The notes beneath the pieces were generated by a model. It made no database searches and had not been told where the DNA came from. It worked only from the letters and a program-made list of their open reading frames with translations. Made by a program: the position numbers and the translations under genes. This document shows positions 1-10,340 of a stretch of 64,000 bases of DNA, piece by piece; the first letter of the stretch is position 1; each line of letters begins with the position of its first letter. Location of the stretch: NCBI RefSeq assembly GCF_000230995.2, contig NC_019973.1:5780001-5844000 (forward strand), written 5' to 3'. Source of the DNA: Mesorhizobium australicum WSM2073. Its GTDB lineage: Bacteria; Pseudomonadota; Alphaproteobacteria; Rhizobiales; Rhizobiaceae.

Positions 1-260
1 GGAGCCAATGAACCCCGATTACTTGGGCGGTCTCACTTATTTGCCTTTTCTCGCCGAGCACCCGCTCCAAGTTCTCATACACCCCAGGCTGCCGTTCATC
101 TGGCATGCGTTCCAGAGTGCGCAGCTTCCAGCGAACGGCGGGCAGCTTGTCCGCCCCTTCAATGCCGAGCAGATCCCATTGCGGGGCGGGCTTCGAAGGA
201 GAGCAGGAATTTTCGCTGATCGTCGGTCAATGCCTGGTTGAGCCGGTGATCAGCCGCTTG
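1..260 (-). pseudogene. Fragment resembling the C-terminus of an AbiEii/AbiGii-type nucleotidyltransferase
   Basis: On the minus strand a stretch reading LTDDQRKFLLSFEARPA continues, after a one-base frame change near 182-190, into WDLLGIEGADKLPAVRWK. This arrangement resembles the C-terminal tail of AbiEii/AbiGii-like nucleotidyltransferase toxins. The reading frame is broken, no start or catalytic domain is present, and the piece runs off the window at base 1. Family assignment rests on the pattern 'FLLS...W.LLG...LPAVRWKL' remembered from the family and is tentative. Confidence 0.35.
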
Positions 261-1238
261 CGAACGTCGAGCAATTGATCGAGGCTCACCTCGATCTGCG
301 ACATGCGCAGAATTTCTCTCGGCGGTCGAAGAAGGCATCGCCTTGATGCCACACAATCTCGGTTTCCGCCGGTCTCGTGTGAATCTGTTGGCTTCACAAA
401 ATGAAGAGGACATGCAGGCCGGCTTGCCCGTCATGCGGCAATTCGTTCGCTGGGATCAACAGAAACTCCGAGAATTGGATGGTTGCGGCCTTGACCATTC
501 GCACTTTCCGTCTTCTGAGCGCTTGGCGATGGGAAAACAGCTGTCCGACCACATCCTGGCATTGAATCCCCCGATAGCGACCAATGCAAGCTCGTGCCTT
601 ACCCGTTGGCAGCTCTGTACTATCACGAGAGCGGCAACAAAGACTCGGGCGATCGAGTTGATCGACCTGACACTGAAGTCGCAGGGCGGTCCGTAGCTTA
701 TCCGCGACGAAGATGAACAGCATTTGCTGCAGTTCCTGGCCTACTTCAAGGGTGAGAAGGTTTGTTACGGCGCTGTGTGTGCGGCTCCAAACAATGGCCG
801 ATTCGACAGCTGGTATACCGTTTCCGGCTGACCATCAGGTTTATGTTAGGGACAGAATTGGCCGGGCGGACAGCTCTTGATGCGAACGGCGCAAAGCCGC
901 CCGGTCTGCGAGATCGCCTTGGCTGCTCTTTTGGACTTAGGTCCGAAGGACGGCGGTCTGCTACGACGCCACCGCCTTTGGTTAAGCGGGGCATGAGCTG
1001 AGCTACGCGTTTGCCCGCTTCGAACCGGCTTCGCGCACCGGTGCCAGATGGCCCCCGGAACCTTAAAATCGACCGGCGACAACACCTTCACGCCGGCCGG
1101 ATCATGCCTGGCGGACCGCCCGGATAATCCTGAGATCCTGGCCGACGTCGGCGCCGCTTGGGTAGCTGCGATTGAAATCGTTTGGGCGCAGATGCAACGT
1201 GGGTCCTTATTCCACGCATCGTTTTACGTGCTCAGCTC
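261..1238. other. Gene-poor stretch, decayed DNA
   Basis: Short overlapping open frames occur on both strands, but none has a convincing start, ribosome-binding site or recognisable domain. I see nothing that I can name here. It is probably old insertion-sequence or plasmid debris. Confidence 0.5.
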
Positions 1239-1690
1239 AAAACGTCAGCTTGAAGCCGGCCGACAGGGTGAAGGCATAGGAGTCCATGCCAGCGCTGTTG
1301 CTACCCTTGATGCTTAGCTCTCCGCCGGTCGCGATGCTGTAGTCCGGGTTCTAGCCTTTCTTGGGAAAATATTGTCCAGATTGCCGGCCAGGAAGACGCT
1401 GGCGCGGCCGGTTATCTGATAGTCGATCTTGGCTGGCCGAGATGAACGGCACCGTGGAGAAGTCGTCGTCAAATCGCAGCCCGGGCCAATCGCCCCCCAT
1501 TGATGGTCAACATCGCTTGCGTCGATGGTCAGGCCGCCGCGGAGCAGACCCGAGGGCGTCAAGTGCTGAGCGTCGTGGTTGCTTCCGCGCCAAGGAACAC
1601 GCCGAAATAGCGCTGTTCGTAATCGATGCTGGCTTCGCCGTCCGGGAACTTGCCGCGTTTCTCGCGGAAGCCGAAGCCGTTCCCACTATA
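1239..1690 (-). pseudogene. Remnant of an outer-membrane beta-barrel protein (C-terminal end)
   Basis: Read on the minus strand in pieces of different frames, the segment gives alternating hydrophobic/polar strands typical of a barrel (FLGAEATTTL, LLRGGLTIDASD, IDYQITGRASVFLAG) and ends in SAGFKLTF followed by a stop. A terminal aromatic residue is the usual C-terminal signature of outer-membrane barrels. At least two frame changes and internal stops make it non-functional. Which barrel family it came from (autotransporter-like or opacity-type porin) cannot be decided. Confidence 0.45.
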
Positions 1691-1731
1691 TATGTACGAT
1701 CCCCTTAGGCATATATGTACGATCCCGTTAG
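1688..1731. repeat. Two tandem copies of a 23-bp unit
   Basis: The unit ATATATGTACGATCCC plus a short TTAG tail occurs twice in direct tandem, at 1688-1708 and 1711-1731, differing at one base in the tail. It lies just upstream (minus-strand sense) of the barrel-protein remnant. No function is apparent. Confidence 0.6.
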
Positions 1732-2217
1732 TCGCTCCGCTTCATGTTCGTGTAATTGACGCCGCCATGAAGGTTGAGAACCGTGGCACGCTGATCACGA
1801 AACCTCGGCCGCCTGCGCCGTCCAAATTGATGTAGCGGTCAAGGTGGGTGTCGGAGTGGATTGACTGATCCGACCAATCCCGTTCGGCAGAGCTCGGCGC
1901 TTCCTTGAGCCAATCATAGCAGCGATTCATGGGGCCGCCTCCTCGGGATAGCCGTTGGTGATCTCTCGTTGAACGACGGCGGCTCTCAGCGACCGTTCGA
2001 AGACGTTGTTTGTCGCGGCGACCATTCCTGGGCATTGGTGCAAAGACGTTGAACTCCGATGCGATGTTCAGGACGGCTTAGTCATTGCCCTTTGCCCGGT
2101 GCGTTGCATAGCGCCGCGCGGGCCGCCCACTACCGCGTTGCCGGGCCATATTGAGATTTGGCCCGGCGCGAGAGGCGGCACTCGTGGCCAGAGAGGTTGC
2201 ACCGGCGGCCAGCCCTG

Positions 2218-2922
2218 TCAAAATGCCGAAGTTGGTGATCCGGTAGGACGCCTATCCTTTTTCCGCTCGTTGGCGAGGTAGCGGTCCAAATAGTGAATGT
2301 TAGCCGCACCTGAAACCACTCGTTTGCCGACAACGACCGCCGGCCCGCCGTGGATGGACAGCTTCTTTGCGAGCGCGGAATGGTGCTTGACGGTGTTTAC
2401 GATTCCGGGGTCCTTCATGTCCCGCTTGAGCCGCTCAACGTCGAGACCCTCGTCTCGTGCGATATCCAAAATGTCGGATCCGCTGAGCCGGAGGCCAGTA
2501 GCCATTAGGCCGTGATGGAACGCCTCAAATTTTCCCTGTTTGCTGGCGGCGAGCACCGCCCGTGCGGCAAATTTGGAACCCGGTCTCGTGCTCGAATAAG
2601 GTATGTAGTAAACCTTCAGCTCGGGATCACGCTTGAGGGCTTGCTGGATCGTACGGTCTACCGCGCGGCGCTGCGGGTCGTTGCAGTCCAAAAATACGGC
2701 GATATGGTGGTCGCCATTCGGGTTGCCTGCAGTTGGCGCAGCGGGGTCGTTGAAGAGTGCGTCGTGCCGGTCTGAAATGACCTTCTCCCTATCCTTGCGG
2801 AGCTGGCTATTGTATTCGTGCTGGAGCACGTAGTGTGTGACAGTTGGACCATATTTCGCCAGCACGGAAAGCAGCAGCAGTAGGGCTGAAAGGGCGATCC
2901 GGCCGGCTTTTAGATTAATCAT
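2218..2922 (-). CDS. DsbA-like thioredoxin-fold protein without the CXXC motif
   Basis: About 234 residues if translated from the ATG at 2922 (a TTG at 2934 is the alternative). An N-terminal hydrophobic segment (roughly residues 8-24) is a signal anchor or signal peptide. A DsbA-type thioredoxin domain follows, with its first strand at HHIAVFLD and the cis-proline loop at HGGPAVVVG. Where DsbA proteins carry F-x-D-Y-x-C-P-Y-C, this protein reads FLDCNDPQRR: both catalytic cysteines are replaced (by D and R) and a lone Cys sits at the usual Tyr position. It should therefore be exported but unable to do standard dithiol oxidation; a chaperone or binding role is inference. It has no obvious operon partner. 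The flanking DNA is debris, so decay in progress is an alternative, although the frame is intact. Confidence 0.65.
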   Translation of the reverse strand: MINLKAGRIALSALLLLLSVLAKYGPTVTHYVLQHEYNSQLRKDREKVISDRHDALFNDPAAPTAGNPNGDHHIAVFLDCNDPQRRAVDRTIQQALKRDPELKVYYIPYSSTRPGSKFAARAVLAASKQGKFEAFHHGLMATGLRLSGSDILDIARDEGLDVERLKRDMKDPGIVNTVKHHSALAKKLSIHGGPAVVVGKRVVSGAANIHYLDRYLANERKKDRRPTGSPTSAF

Positions 2923-3123
2923 GGGGAGTTCCAATTAACGGTGAATGGCAGGGCAGTAACAGCCGGCTTGTGACACCCGGACCTGACAGCAGCCTGACAA
3001 CCTCAGGGCATTTGCGTCACGCGGCGTTGAGCGTAGCGTCACGTTCAGAAAGACTCCGCCCTCGAACTGTCGCCCGGCCCCCCTGATGCCACTACGCTCG
3101 TCGAAGACGGCAAGGATCTTGGC

Positions 3124-3660
3124 CGCGGCTGTACGCGAACTTACGATGGTGGCCACGCGGTCGATTGGGCCAAGGTCCTGTCCGAAGCGCGGTTTCGCGA
3201 GCCCAGCGCTGGCCACGCGGTCGGCGATCCTTCTGTCGTGAATTTTACTCATGCTGCCGGCGAGCGCCGCCATGCCCCGGTGACGCCGACGATATCACCT
3301 TAAGCGGCAAGCGCTTCCCGTAAACTGGCGTTCGATGTCGGACAATGTCGGATCGGCAGCATAGCAGAATCCGATTACTCACGTTGCCGAGACGAGTTTC
3401 TTGCTTGGCACGGCATGTGCGCGATCCCGCAAACGCCTCACAGACTAAAGAGAAGTCATCCGGTGATCACCCACCAAAGAATGCCCTCACATTGATTCAC
3501 TCAAGATGACGCTCGCGTCAGGCCTCGCAAAATACTGATGGCTCAGCTGGCCCTGCGCTGCCCACGCATCCATTTTGTCCCGCAAGGGCGTCGAGGACGC
3601 AGCATCGGCAAAATGAGGGGCAACTCCTTCGCCTCGAACTTTGCACATCGCCCGGTAACT
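3124..3660. repeat. Direct repeat copy A (~530 bp) with nif-type promoter
   Basis: This segment is repeated at 4381-4912 in the same orientation with scattered substitutions and small indels. It contains a sigma-54 promoter at 3407-3420. The NifA site in this copy is damaged (TGT-N10-GCA at 3346-3361, where copy B has ACA). No long reading frame is shared by both copies, so the duplicated unit is mainly a promoter plus leader. Confidence 0.85.
3346..3420 (+). promoter_or_regulatory. Sigma-54 promoter with degenerate NifA site (repeat copy A)
   Basis: The -24/-12 element TTGGCACGGCATGTGC has GG at 3407-3408, exactly ten bases, then GC at 3419-3420. The upstream site TGT-N10-GCA differs from the NifA consensus TGT-N10-ACA by one base. 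Its centre lies 54 bp from the GG, the same geometry as the other nif promoters in this window. No intact gene follows it, so it appears to be an orphan promoter. Confidence 0.6.
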
Positions 3661-4380
3661 ACAAGCTAGGCGGTCGATGAACCTTCGGTCTGGCGCTCCG
3701 GTTGTGGCGGCCAGCGATGACATCAAGGCGACGAATTTTCTGCTCGACAAAGGCGTGGTCCTAGTCCCCGATCACCGCGCGCCAACTATCACCCATATGG
3801 TGCGGTACAAGATCGGCAGCGCCGACGAGCCCGCCCGGGAAATTCGGCGATCGGGCATTTCCTTGAGCATCTGATTGGCGGTATCAATCATGCCGCCGGC
3901 GAGTTGGACCGCCCGGCGGTCGATATCGGCGGCTCGCAGCACGCTTCCAGCTCTCACGCCTGTACCGCCGCGCGGTGTTGCAGCTCGGCGCGCCACATGG
4001 CGATGGCGACGGGCCGTGCGCAATGTAATGACATTCGACCGGTTCTGACCCGCTCGGGAGAGCATGGCATTCAAGATGAACTCGCTGGCATTGTCGCTGG
4101 CGATGACCCGGCCCAATTCCCGGGCAGTCAACTGCCCTCGACCGTGCCGATTAGCGCGCCTTTGCCATGCCGGCGCATTAGCGTGGCCGACCTTACTTCG
4201 GCGTGACGCGAGCAATTTCTGCACCAGACGCGCAAGGTATGCCACTCCCTCAAACCGCTCAGCGGCACCTCTAGTCTATAGTCTAGGCCGGCATGTATGC
4301 TGCTCCCATCGCGACGGCGTGCGGCAACTCTTCTGGATCTTGACCCTGTCGGCGAGATTATCCGACCGAGGCCAAAAACC

Positions 4381-4912
4381 TCGCGGCTGTACGCGAACTT
4401 AGGATGGTGGCGACGCGGTCGATTGGCCAAGGTCCTGTCCGAAGCGCGGTGTTGCAGGCCCAGCGCTAGCCACGCGGTCGGCGATCCTTCTGTCGTGAAT
4501 ATTACTCATGCTGCCGGCGAGCGCCGCCATGCCCCGGTGGCGCCGACGATACCTTAAGCGGCAAGCGCTTCCCTTAACTGGCGTTCGATGTCGGACAATG
4601 TCGGATCGGCAACATAGCAGAGTCCGATTACTCACGTTGCCGAGACGAGTTTCTTGTTTGGCACGGCATGTGCGATCCCGCAAACGCCTCACAGACTAAA
4701 GAGAAAGTCATCCGATGATCACCCACCAAAGAATGCGCTCACATTGATTCACTCAAGATGACGCTCGCGTCAGGCCTCGCAAAATACTGATGGCTCAGCT
4801 GGCCCTGCGCTGCCCACGCATCCATTTTGTCCCGCAAGGGCGTCGAGGACGCAGCATCGGCGAAATGTGGGGCAACTCACTTCGCCTCGAACTTTGCCCA
4901 TCGCCCGGTAAC
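4381..4912. repeat. Direct repeat copy B (~530 bp) with intact nif-type promoter
   Basis: Second copy of the segment at 3124-3660, offset by about 1257 bp. After 4912 the two copies still share patches (a run beginning CTTCGGTCTGG, and a later AATGACA/GATGACA), but copy A has lost about 50 bp. The copy retains a full NifA-type upstream site and a sigma-54 promoter. The 0.7 kb between the copies holds only decayed frames. Confidence 0.85.
4599..4673 (+). promoter_or_regulatory. NifA site and sigma-54 promoter (repeat copy B)
   Basis: The upstream activator TGT-CGGATCGGCA-ACA (4599-4614) fits TGT-N10-ACA exactly. The -24/-12 element TTTGGCACGGCATGTGC has GG at 4660-4661, N10, and GC at 4672-4673. 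UAS centre to GG is 54 bp. Downstream sequence to about 5400 has no recognisable gene, so the original target has been lost or is a short or non-coding product. Confidence 0.7.
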
Positions 4913-6043
4913 GTGGACCTTCGGTCTGGCTGGGTGCACAAGGCCACATTTTGCGACGGCGCTGACCTTCGCGACCACCGCTTCGGTTCTGGCGGTCACC
5001 AATGACAGAGCCGGTCGATCGCAGCCCGGACCCAGCTCTCCGGAATGAGCGTCAACGAGCGCGACTCTGCGGCAGGCAAAATGTCAGGTTCACTACAAAC
5101 TATATCTGAGCACCGTCGAAGCAAACGGCGCTTATTGGGCGCCGAGGTGTTGGCACGGCCTTTGCAAATTGGAGGTGGCAACATCGAGCGAGGTGTTTCC
5201 CCTTGTTGCCGGACAGCGAAGTCAAAGCTTCGGAAGGTTTCAGCGGGAAGGAACTCAAAGGATAATTGCGTTCTCTCTGCCGGAAAGGATGAAGAGAACG
5301 AGCACGGAAGCATACGCGGTTGGTTACGTTGGCGTAATTTACTGCATAATTTTTCTTGTCTTTTGGTTACCCATCTCTCGATGAGCATAAGCAGAAGAGA
5401 AAACAATGAGTGCTGAAGGTAAAAAGAAACGCGGTGTATCTGGCCTCTCAAATGCGCGGAATATTGCATTCCGCTATGGTGGTAGGCCTTCAAACTACAG
5501 CTTGGCGATAGGGCACACGTCTCATCCGCGTCTGGGCGGTTCGCTGTTCCTCAACGCTATGATCCTGGGGCAAATGCTGCCAGGATTTAACCCAAGTGAA
5601 CGTATGTTGAAGGCTGCCGACGCTTGTATTGAGGTATGCCCCGCTCTTGGTGCGCCTTTCCATTGAAAGAAGCCGAGAAACCGCAAATGACTTGGCAGAT
5701 GGTATGAACCCAATTGTAGGCGGGCTGTGCCGCCTTCGTCTGCGGCATCGTCTTGTACTCCCAGGAATGGAACAGTGATTGGCGTCCATAACAACAACAT
5801 CGGACCGTCCGGCGTCGAGATAGCCTGCCTGGCGCCTGGCAATCGCCGTATCGACGTCGGCGGTGAAATAGCTCTCCTCGCCAAAGAGATCGAGGAGGAT
5901 CTGGCGGGGATAGATCGCAAACAGCGCGAACTTCGGTGGCATCAACTGTCCCGATCAGCCATGCCTCCATTCGGCCCGCGGCGCGGCGCGTAGGTTGTTG
6001 AACAGCGACAGCCATTCCTTCTACCCGTCCTTGGTCGCTAGCG
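4913..6043. other. Decayed region with no assignable gene
   Basis: Short frames exist, for example 86 codons at 5406-5666 (+) and a minus-strand stretch at about 5750-5945 containing IYPRQILLDLFGEESYFTAD that looks like genuine protein coding but is broken. A 31-codon frame at 5289-5384 (+) would encode a single hydrophobic helix (VGVIYCIIFLVFWLP), but its purine-rich start context touches the ATG directly. I do not recognise any of these. Confidence 0.4.
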
Positions 6044-6438
6044 TCAAATAGCGCGCTCTCTCGGCCCCGATCTCGCGGCGGTAGGTATTGCCGATTGCGC
6101 CACGGCGGCGCCTGCCTTGGACAACTGGGCGAACCCGTTGCGCGACTTCACCCGATGTTCTCGATTAGCGAGGGTGAGAGAGCGGCCACATCGTCGCCGG
6201 TTCATGATGGCGCGCAGGTCTTCCCGGCTTGCGCTCATCGGCGATTTGTCTTTGCGGCGTAGTGGCGCGACGATGTCGAAAGGGTCTGGACTGCCGTTTT
6301 TCGGACCAATAGCGGCTGGAGGATGCTGCGCCGGCGGATGGACGGCACGTCATCGGATATGTCCGGCGCCCGCTTGCCGTCTCGCACGTCGAAAGGTGAC
6401 AAGGTGAGCTCGCCAACGCCAATACGAGCGAGTTGCAT
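6044..6438 (-). pseudogene. ParB/RepB-like partition protein, N-terminal fragment
   Basis: From the ATG at 6438 the minus strand reads LTLSPFDVRDGKRAPDI and then SIRRRSILQPLLVRK. This matches the N-terminal ParB/Srx-like nuclease-fold segment of ParB/RepB family partition proteins ('L.pspfNvR...dI..L..SI...GilqPLlVr'). The expected next motif (function like 'F.IVAGrRR') appears only after a frame change, so the gene is broken. Partition genes of this type sit on plasmids and ICEs, which fits a mobile symbiotic replicon. Confidence 0.5.
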
Positions 6439-6832
6439 GTGATGGACTCCGGCTCCGTCCGAACCTCTGCCAGACCGCCGAGGGAGCCGGTTGCGCCAAG
6501 TAGCGCAGGTTATCCGTCCGGCCACTGAGGGATGCCGAGACTGCTGATGGCTTCGGCTTCCAAGATGTGACCTTCACTGTGGGCCCCTGCGGCGTAGACG
6601 CAGAGCGGAAAACCGCCACGAAATACCTGCGCTTGGGCAAGCCCATATCGACTGTTCGGTTTGTCTCCTAATGAGACCACCAACCAAACTAAAAGCCTTG
6701 AGCAATTCGCCCTTTCAAATTCGGGGATGGTCTACTAGCCGTCTGGCGGAGGCCCTATAAGGAACCCGCAGGTGCGGAATAGACATCGACGCCGCTCGAC
6801 AACTCATCCGCCGCGTTTAAGAGGAACCCGGT

Positions 6833-8308
6833 ATGCCCCTATGCCTACCGATGATCCGCCACCTGAAATCCCCGGACCTGTTTGGCGCCATCGATCGCTT
6901 GCCGGCGCTTGGCACACCGGTTAGCGAGCGCACATTCGAAGTCATCAATCCATCGAGCGGCGAAGTGCTGGCGGTGCTTCCCGACATGGGTGTGGAAGAA
7001 ACGCGCGCTGCGATCGACAAGGCTTACCTGGCGCAGCCAGAATGGGCGGGGCTGACCGCCCGAGAACGCAGTGACGCTTTGTGGCGATGGCATCAGCTGA
7101 TCATTGACCACACCGACGATCTTGCCGCGATACTCACTGCAGAGATGGGCAAGCCCATTGCCGAAGCCAGGTCCGAGGTTTCGCACGCCGCCGCGTATCT
7201 GCAATGGTACGCCGAAGAGGCCAATCGCACTTATGGCGAGACGATCCCCGCGCCGTCGACAGACCGTCGCATGCTGGTGATCAAGCAGCCCATCGGTGTG
7301 GTCGGCACGATTACGCCTTGGAATTTCCCGGCGTCGATGGTGGCGCGAAAGATCTCGCCGGCGCTGGCGGCGGGCTGCGCGATCGTGCTTAAGCCTGCTG
7401 AACAGACGCCGCTTGTGGCAGGTGCAATGTTCGCCCTCGCGCACCAGGCCGGCTTTCCCGAAGGCGTCGTCAACCTAGTTTATGCATCTGAAGGTGATGA
7501 CGTCGGACGCGAGCTTTGCTCTAACCCCAAGGTTCGAAAGATCAGCTTCACAGGCTCGACCGAGGTTGGCCGGCTGCTCATGCGCCAGTGTTCGGACCAG
7601 ATCAAGAAGGTCAGTCTCGAGCTCGGCGGCAACGCGCCTTTCATCGTCTTCGACGACGCTGACATCGACGCTGCGGTTGACGGCGCGATCCAGGCGAAGT
7701 TCCGCAACGCCGGCCAGACTTGCGTTTCAGCGAACCGGCTTTACGTCCAATCGAGCGTTCACGATGAGTTCGTCGAAAAGTTCGTGGAGAAAGCCCGGTC
7801 CTTGTCGGTCGGCGACGGCTTCGCTCCGGCAGTGGACGTCGGACCGCTCATCGACTTGCATGCTTTGGCCAAGATCGAGTCCCACATCGCAGATGCCGTT
7901 GCCAAGGGTGGGACAATTCGATGCGGGGGCGAACGTATTGGCAAGGATGGGACCTTCTTCAAACCGACAGTCCTCACTGAAATTTCCAGCAGCATGGCGG
8001 TTGCGCAAGAGGAGACTTTCGGGCCGCTGGCTCCGATCATTCGCTTCCACGATGCGGATCAGGTAGTGCGTGAGGCCAACGACACGATCTACGGCCTCGC
8101 CGCCTATTTCTATGCCTCCAATCTGAAGCGTGTCTGGCGCGTTGCCGAGGCGTTGGAATACGGCATGGTTGGCATCAACACGGGGCGTATGTCTTCGGAA
8201 GCGGCGCCCTTTGGCGGCATCAAGCAGTCCGGCATTGGGCGAGAGGGTTCCCGCCACGGGCTCGAAGATTACCTCGAAATGAAATACCTCTGCATGGGCG
8301 GCATCTGA
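6833..8308 (+). CDS. gabD: NAD(P)-dependent aldehyde dehydrogenase, succinate-semialdehyde dehydrogenase type
   Basis: A 491-residue protein of the usual length for the SSADH branch of the ALDH superfamily, which oxidises succinate semialdehyde to succinate in GABA or 4-hydroxybutyrate breakdown. Visible landmarks: TPWNFPASM cofactor-fold motif, FTGSTEVGR nucleotide-binding loop, general base Glu263 in LELGGNAPF, catalytic Cys297 in FRNAGQTCVS, and EETFGPLAP near the C-terminus. GAGGAACCCGGT precedes the ATG at 6833 and supports this start; ATG at 6851 is an alternative. The substrate is inferred from family resemblance. A HAD phosphatase gene follows 500 bp downstream in the same direction, probably not in one tight operon. 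Cytoplasmic. Confidence 0.85.
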   Translation: MPLCLPMIRHLKSPDLFGAIDRLPALGTPVSERTFEVINPSSGEVLAVLPDMGVEETRAAIDKAYLAQPEWAGLTARERSDALWRWHQLIIDHTDDLAAILTAEMGKPIAEARSEVSHAAAYLQWYAEEANRTYGETIPAPSTDRRMLVIKQPIGVVGTITPWNFPASMVARKISPALAAGCAIVLKPAEQTPLVAGAMFALAHQAGFPEGVVNLVYASEGDDVGRELCSNPKVRKISFTGSTEVGRLLMRQCSDQIKKVSLELGGNAPFIVFDDADIDAAVDGAIQAKFRNAGQTCVSANRLYVQSSVHDEFVEKFVEKARSLSVGDGFAPAVDVGPLIDLHALAKIESHIADAVAKGGTIRCGGERIGKDGTFFKPTVLTEISSSMAVAQEETFGPLAPIIRFHDADQVVREANDTIYGLAAYFYASNLKRVWRVAEALEYGMVGINTGRMSSEAAPFGGIKQSGIGREGSRHGLEDYLEMKYLCMGGI

Positions 8309-8811
8309 TCTCTATGGGATGGGCCGCCTCAGGCGCAGAATGAACCAAAGGGATGATCGAACGCTTTGGCGAACCTTCTTCCGGCTGGTTTCGGGTCGTT
8401 CACCGCGCCCCTGGCCTGCGCGCCTTAAGTGAGATCTAGACGCCGCGCTACGTGAACCGCCTCTACAGCGACGAGGCAAGGTGCCACAAGCGGACGGCAG
8501 GTTGCTCATCCTGATCCAAGCGCGGCACGTCTCGCCAGGCTAGTGGTTCGCTGGGAACTAGAGACGCGTTGTCCATCAGCTGCGTTGACGCAGCGAATGT
8601 CGGCAGCCGACGGCGCAGGGCGTCGGCACGGCGAGCGGTGCGCCCGACACGTTTACGCCGCAACCTCCTTATTGCCGCACGGCCAACTGGGCGCCCTTCG
8701 CGCATCGCTCTCAATCGGTACAGTCGCCGGCATTCTCGCCTGGAGAAGATTCAGTGACACAAGCCGTGCTCAGGCCGTGCATGCACGAAAGACATCGAGG
8801 GTTGATATCCA
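8309..8811. other. Intergenic, no gene seen
   Basis: About 500 bp between the aldehyde dehydrogenase and the HAD gene. Frames on both strands are short and arginine/alanine-rich without recognisable motifs. No clear promoter or terminator was identified. Confidence 0.4.
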
Positions 8812-9576
8812 ATGATTACAGCGCATCTGCTCGACATGGACGGAGTCCTGGTCCGCGGCGGCCAACCGATTGCTGGCTCGGTCGGCTATGTGGCCGGGCT
8901 AATCGCCACGGGTGAGCCGTTTCAGATCTTCACCAACAACTCGCGCTTCACACCCGAAGATCATGCCGAGCGTCTAAGAGCGGTTGGCTTCGCCGTGCAG
9001 CCAGAGCACATCTACACATCGGCGCTCGCCACTGCGCGGTTCATGGAACTGCAAAAGCCCGGATCATCTGCCTATGTCATCGGCGACCACGGTCTGGTTG
9101 AGGCTCTGCGGCAGGCAGGCTGCCGGATAACGGAGTTTTCGCCCGAGTTCGTGGTCCTCGGGGATACAATTTCGTACCACTATGAGCAGATCGCAACTGG
9201 TGCCGAGCTTGTGGCGAAGGGAGCGCGTTTTCTCGCCACCAAACCGGATGCGACTGGCCCGACCGAACGAGGCTTCCATCCGGCGTGCGGGGCAGTCGCA
9301 GCACTAATCGAGAAGGCCACCGGCCGTCAGCCCTATTTCGTCGGGAAGCCGAACCCGTTCATGATGCGCAATGCGCTCGACCGGCTGGGAGTGCGAGCTG
9401 TCGATACCATCATGGTCGGGGACCGCATGGATACCGACGTGCTCGCAGGGCTGGAATCGGGCCTGAAAACAGCCCTTGTGCTTACTGGGGTGACCAAACT
9501 GGCTGACATAGAGCGGTTTCCATTCAGACCGGATTACGTGGTCGATTGCCTTGCGGATCTGGGCCAGATCATCTGA
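8812..9576 (+). CDS. HAD-superfamily phosphatase, NagD-like (HAD-IIA)
   Basis: A 254-residue protein with HAD motif I as LLDMDGVLV (nucleophile Asp8, acid/base Asp10), motif II in FTNNSR, the large alpha/beta cap between them and the C-terminal half typical of subclass IIA, a Lys in YFVGKPNPFMM, and motif III/IV as MVGDRMDTDV. This is the NagD / 4-nitrophenylphosphatase layout, so it should hydrolyse a small phosphorylated metabolite in the cytoplasm; the substrate cannot be read from the sequence. It starts at ATG 8812 and has normal family length. Confidence 0.85.
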   Translation: MITAHLLDMDGVLVRGGQPIAGSVGYVAGLIATGEPFQIFTNNSRFTPEDHAERLRAVGFAVQPEHIYTSALATARFMELQKPGSSAYVIGDHGLVEALRQAGCRITEFSPEFVVLGDTISYHYEQIATGAELVAKGARFLATKPDATGPTERGFHPACGAVAALIEKATGRQPYFVGKPNPFMMRNALDRLGVRAVDTIMVGDRMDTDVLAGLESGLKTALVLTGVTKLADIERFPFRPDYVVDCLADLGQII

Positions 9577-10340
9577 ACCAACAAGCCGAAGGCACCCCGA
9601 CACCAAGCCTGAACGTGCTCCTTCTACGTTCCGGGCCGTCAACCCAGCGCAATCTGGTGGAAAGCTGGCCGCAAAAGAAGTGATAAGCATGACAAGTTAG
9701 TCGAACTACACCCACGTAGCCATGCCGGCGGTCTGCCGTTGCTGGGAAGGGCCGGCTCGGCCGCTGCGTATAGCGAGCCCTCATCAAAGCGATTCGAACA
9801 ACTTTGAACGGGAGTTGGCAATGCGCCTGCCGCAAAAATGGGCTTAGAGCATCGCGCTTGCCGAGCGGCCTTGCGATGTGCGGAATCTGTCTCTCCAGGC
9901 TCCGCCTGCCGCGCTCGCCGCTCCATCGCATGTACCGACGACGATGGGAGAGCCTATGAGGTGCTAAGACTACGCTGCGTAGTGAGACTTCCGCACTACT
10001 TGAAAAGCGATCCTCGAGTTAACGATGGCCGAAATAGTCGCTGCCGTGAACATGAAGCAACAACGACGCGCTCGACGATTTCGGGGCCTTGCGCTTCGTT
10101 TTCTATCCGTGGCAGACGCATTGGCAAGTTCCGCCGCCTCGACTACCTACAGCCACCAGCCCGCATAGCCGGACGCGAAATGGGCCTCAAACTTTAAGCT
10201 CTAAACGCGACTACGTCTGAGCGGCATGCCCGGCAGGAGACAGAGCTCGCTGCCGGGCCGGGTACGCCCTGGGAGGTGGCGTAAGTCCGCGACCTTCGTG
10301 GCGGGGGGGAACCACCCAGTCCGCTCGTTTTGCTGAGCGA
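9577..10340. other. Non-coding or decayed stretch
   Basis: About 760 bp without a supportable gene. Minus-strand frames lie downstream of the nif-type promoter at 10341-10416, but none has a recognisable product. A real target of that promoter would have to be short or already destroyed. Confidence 0.4.

Noticed and set aside
3772..4245. Minus-strand 157-codon frame with a segment VIASDNASEF that looks like an rve integrase core
   Set aside because: Only this short motif fits; the flanking sequence has none of the other IS3/IS481 transposase blocks and the frame lacks a start signal. Left unannotated.
5289..5384. 31-codon plus-strand ORF encoding one hydrophobic helix
   Set aside because: The only purine-rich sequence touches the ATG directly, and there is no homologue I recognise; could be chance in decayed DNA.
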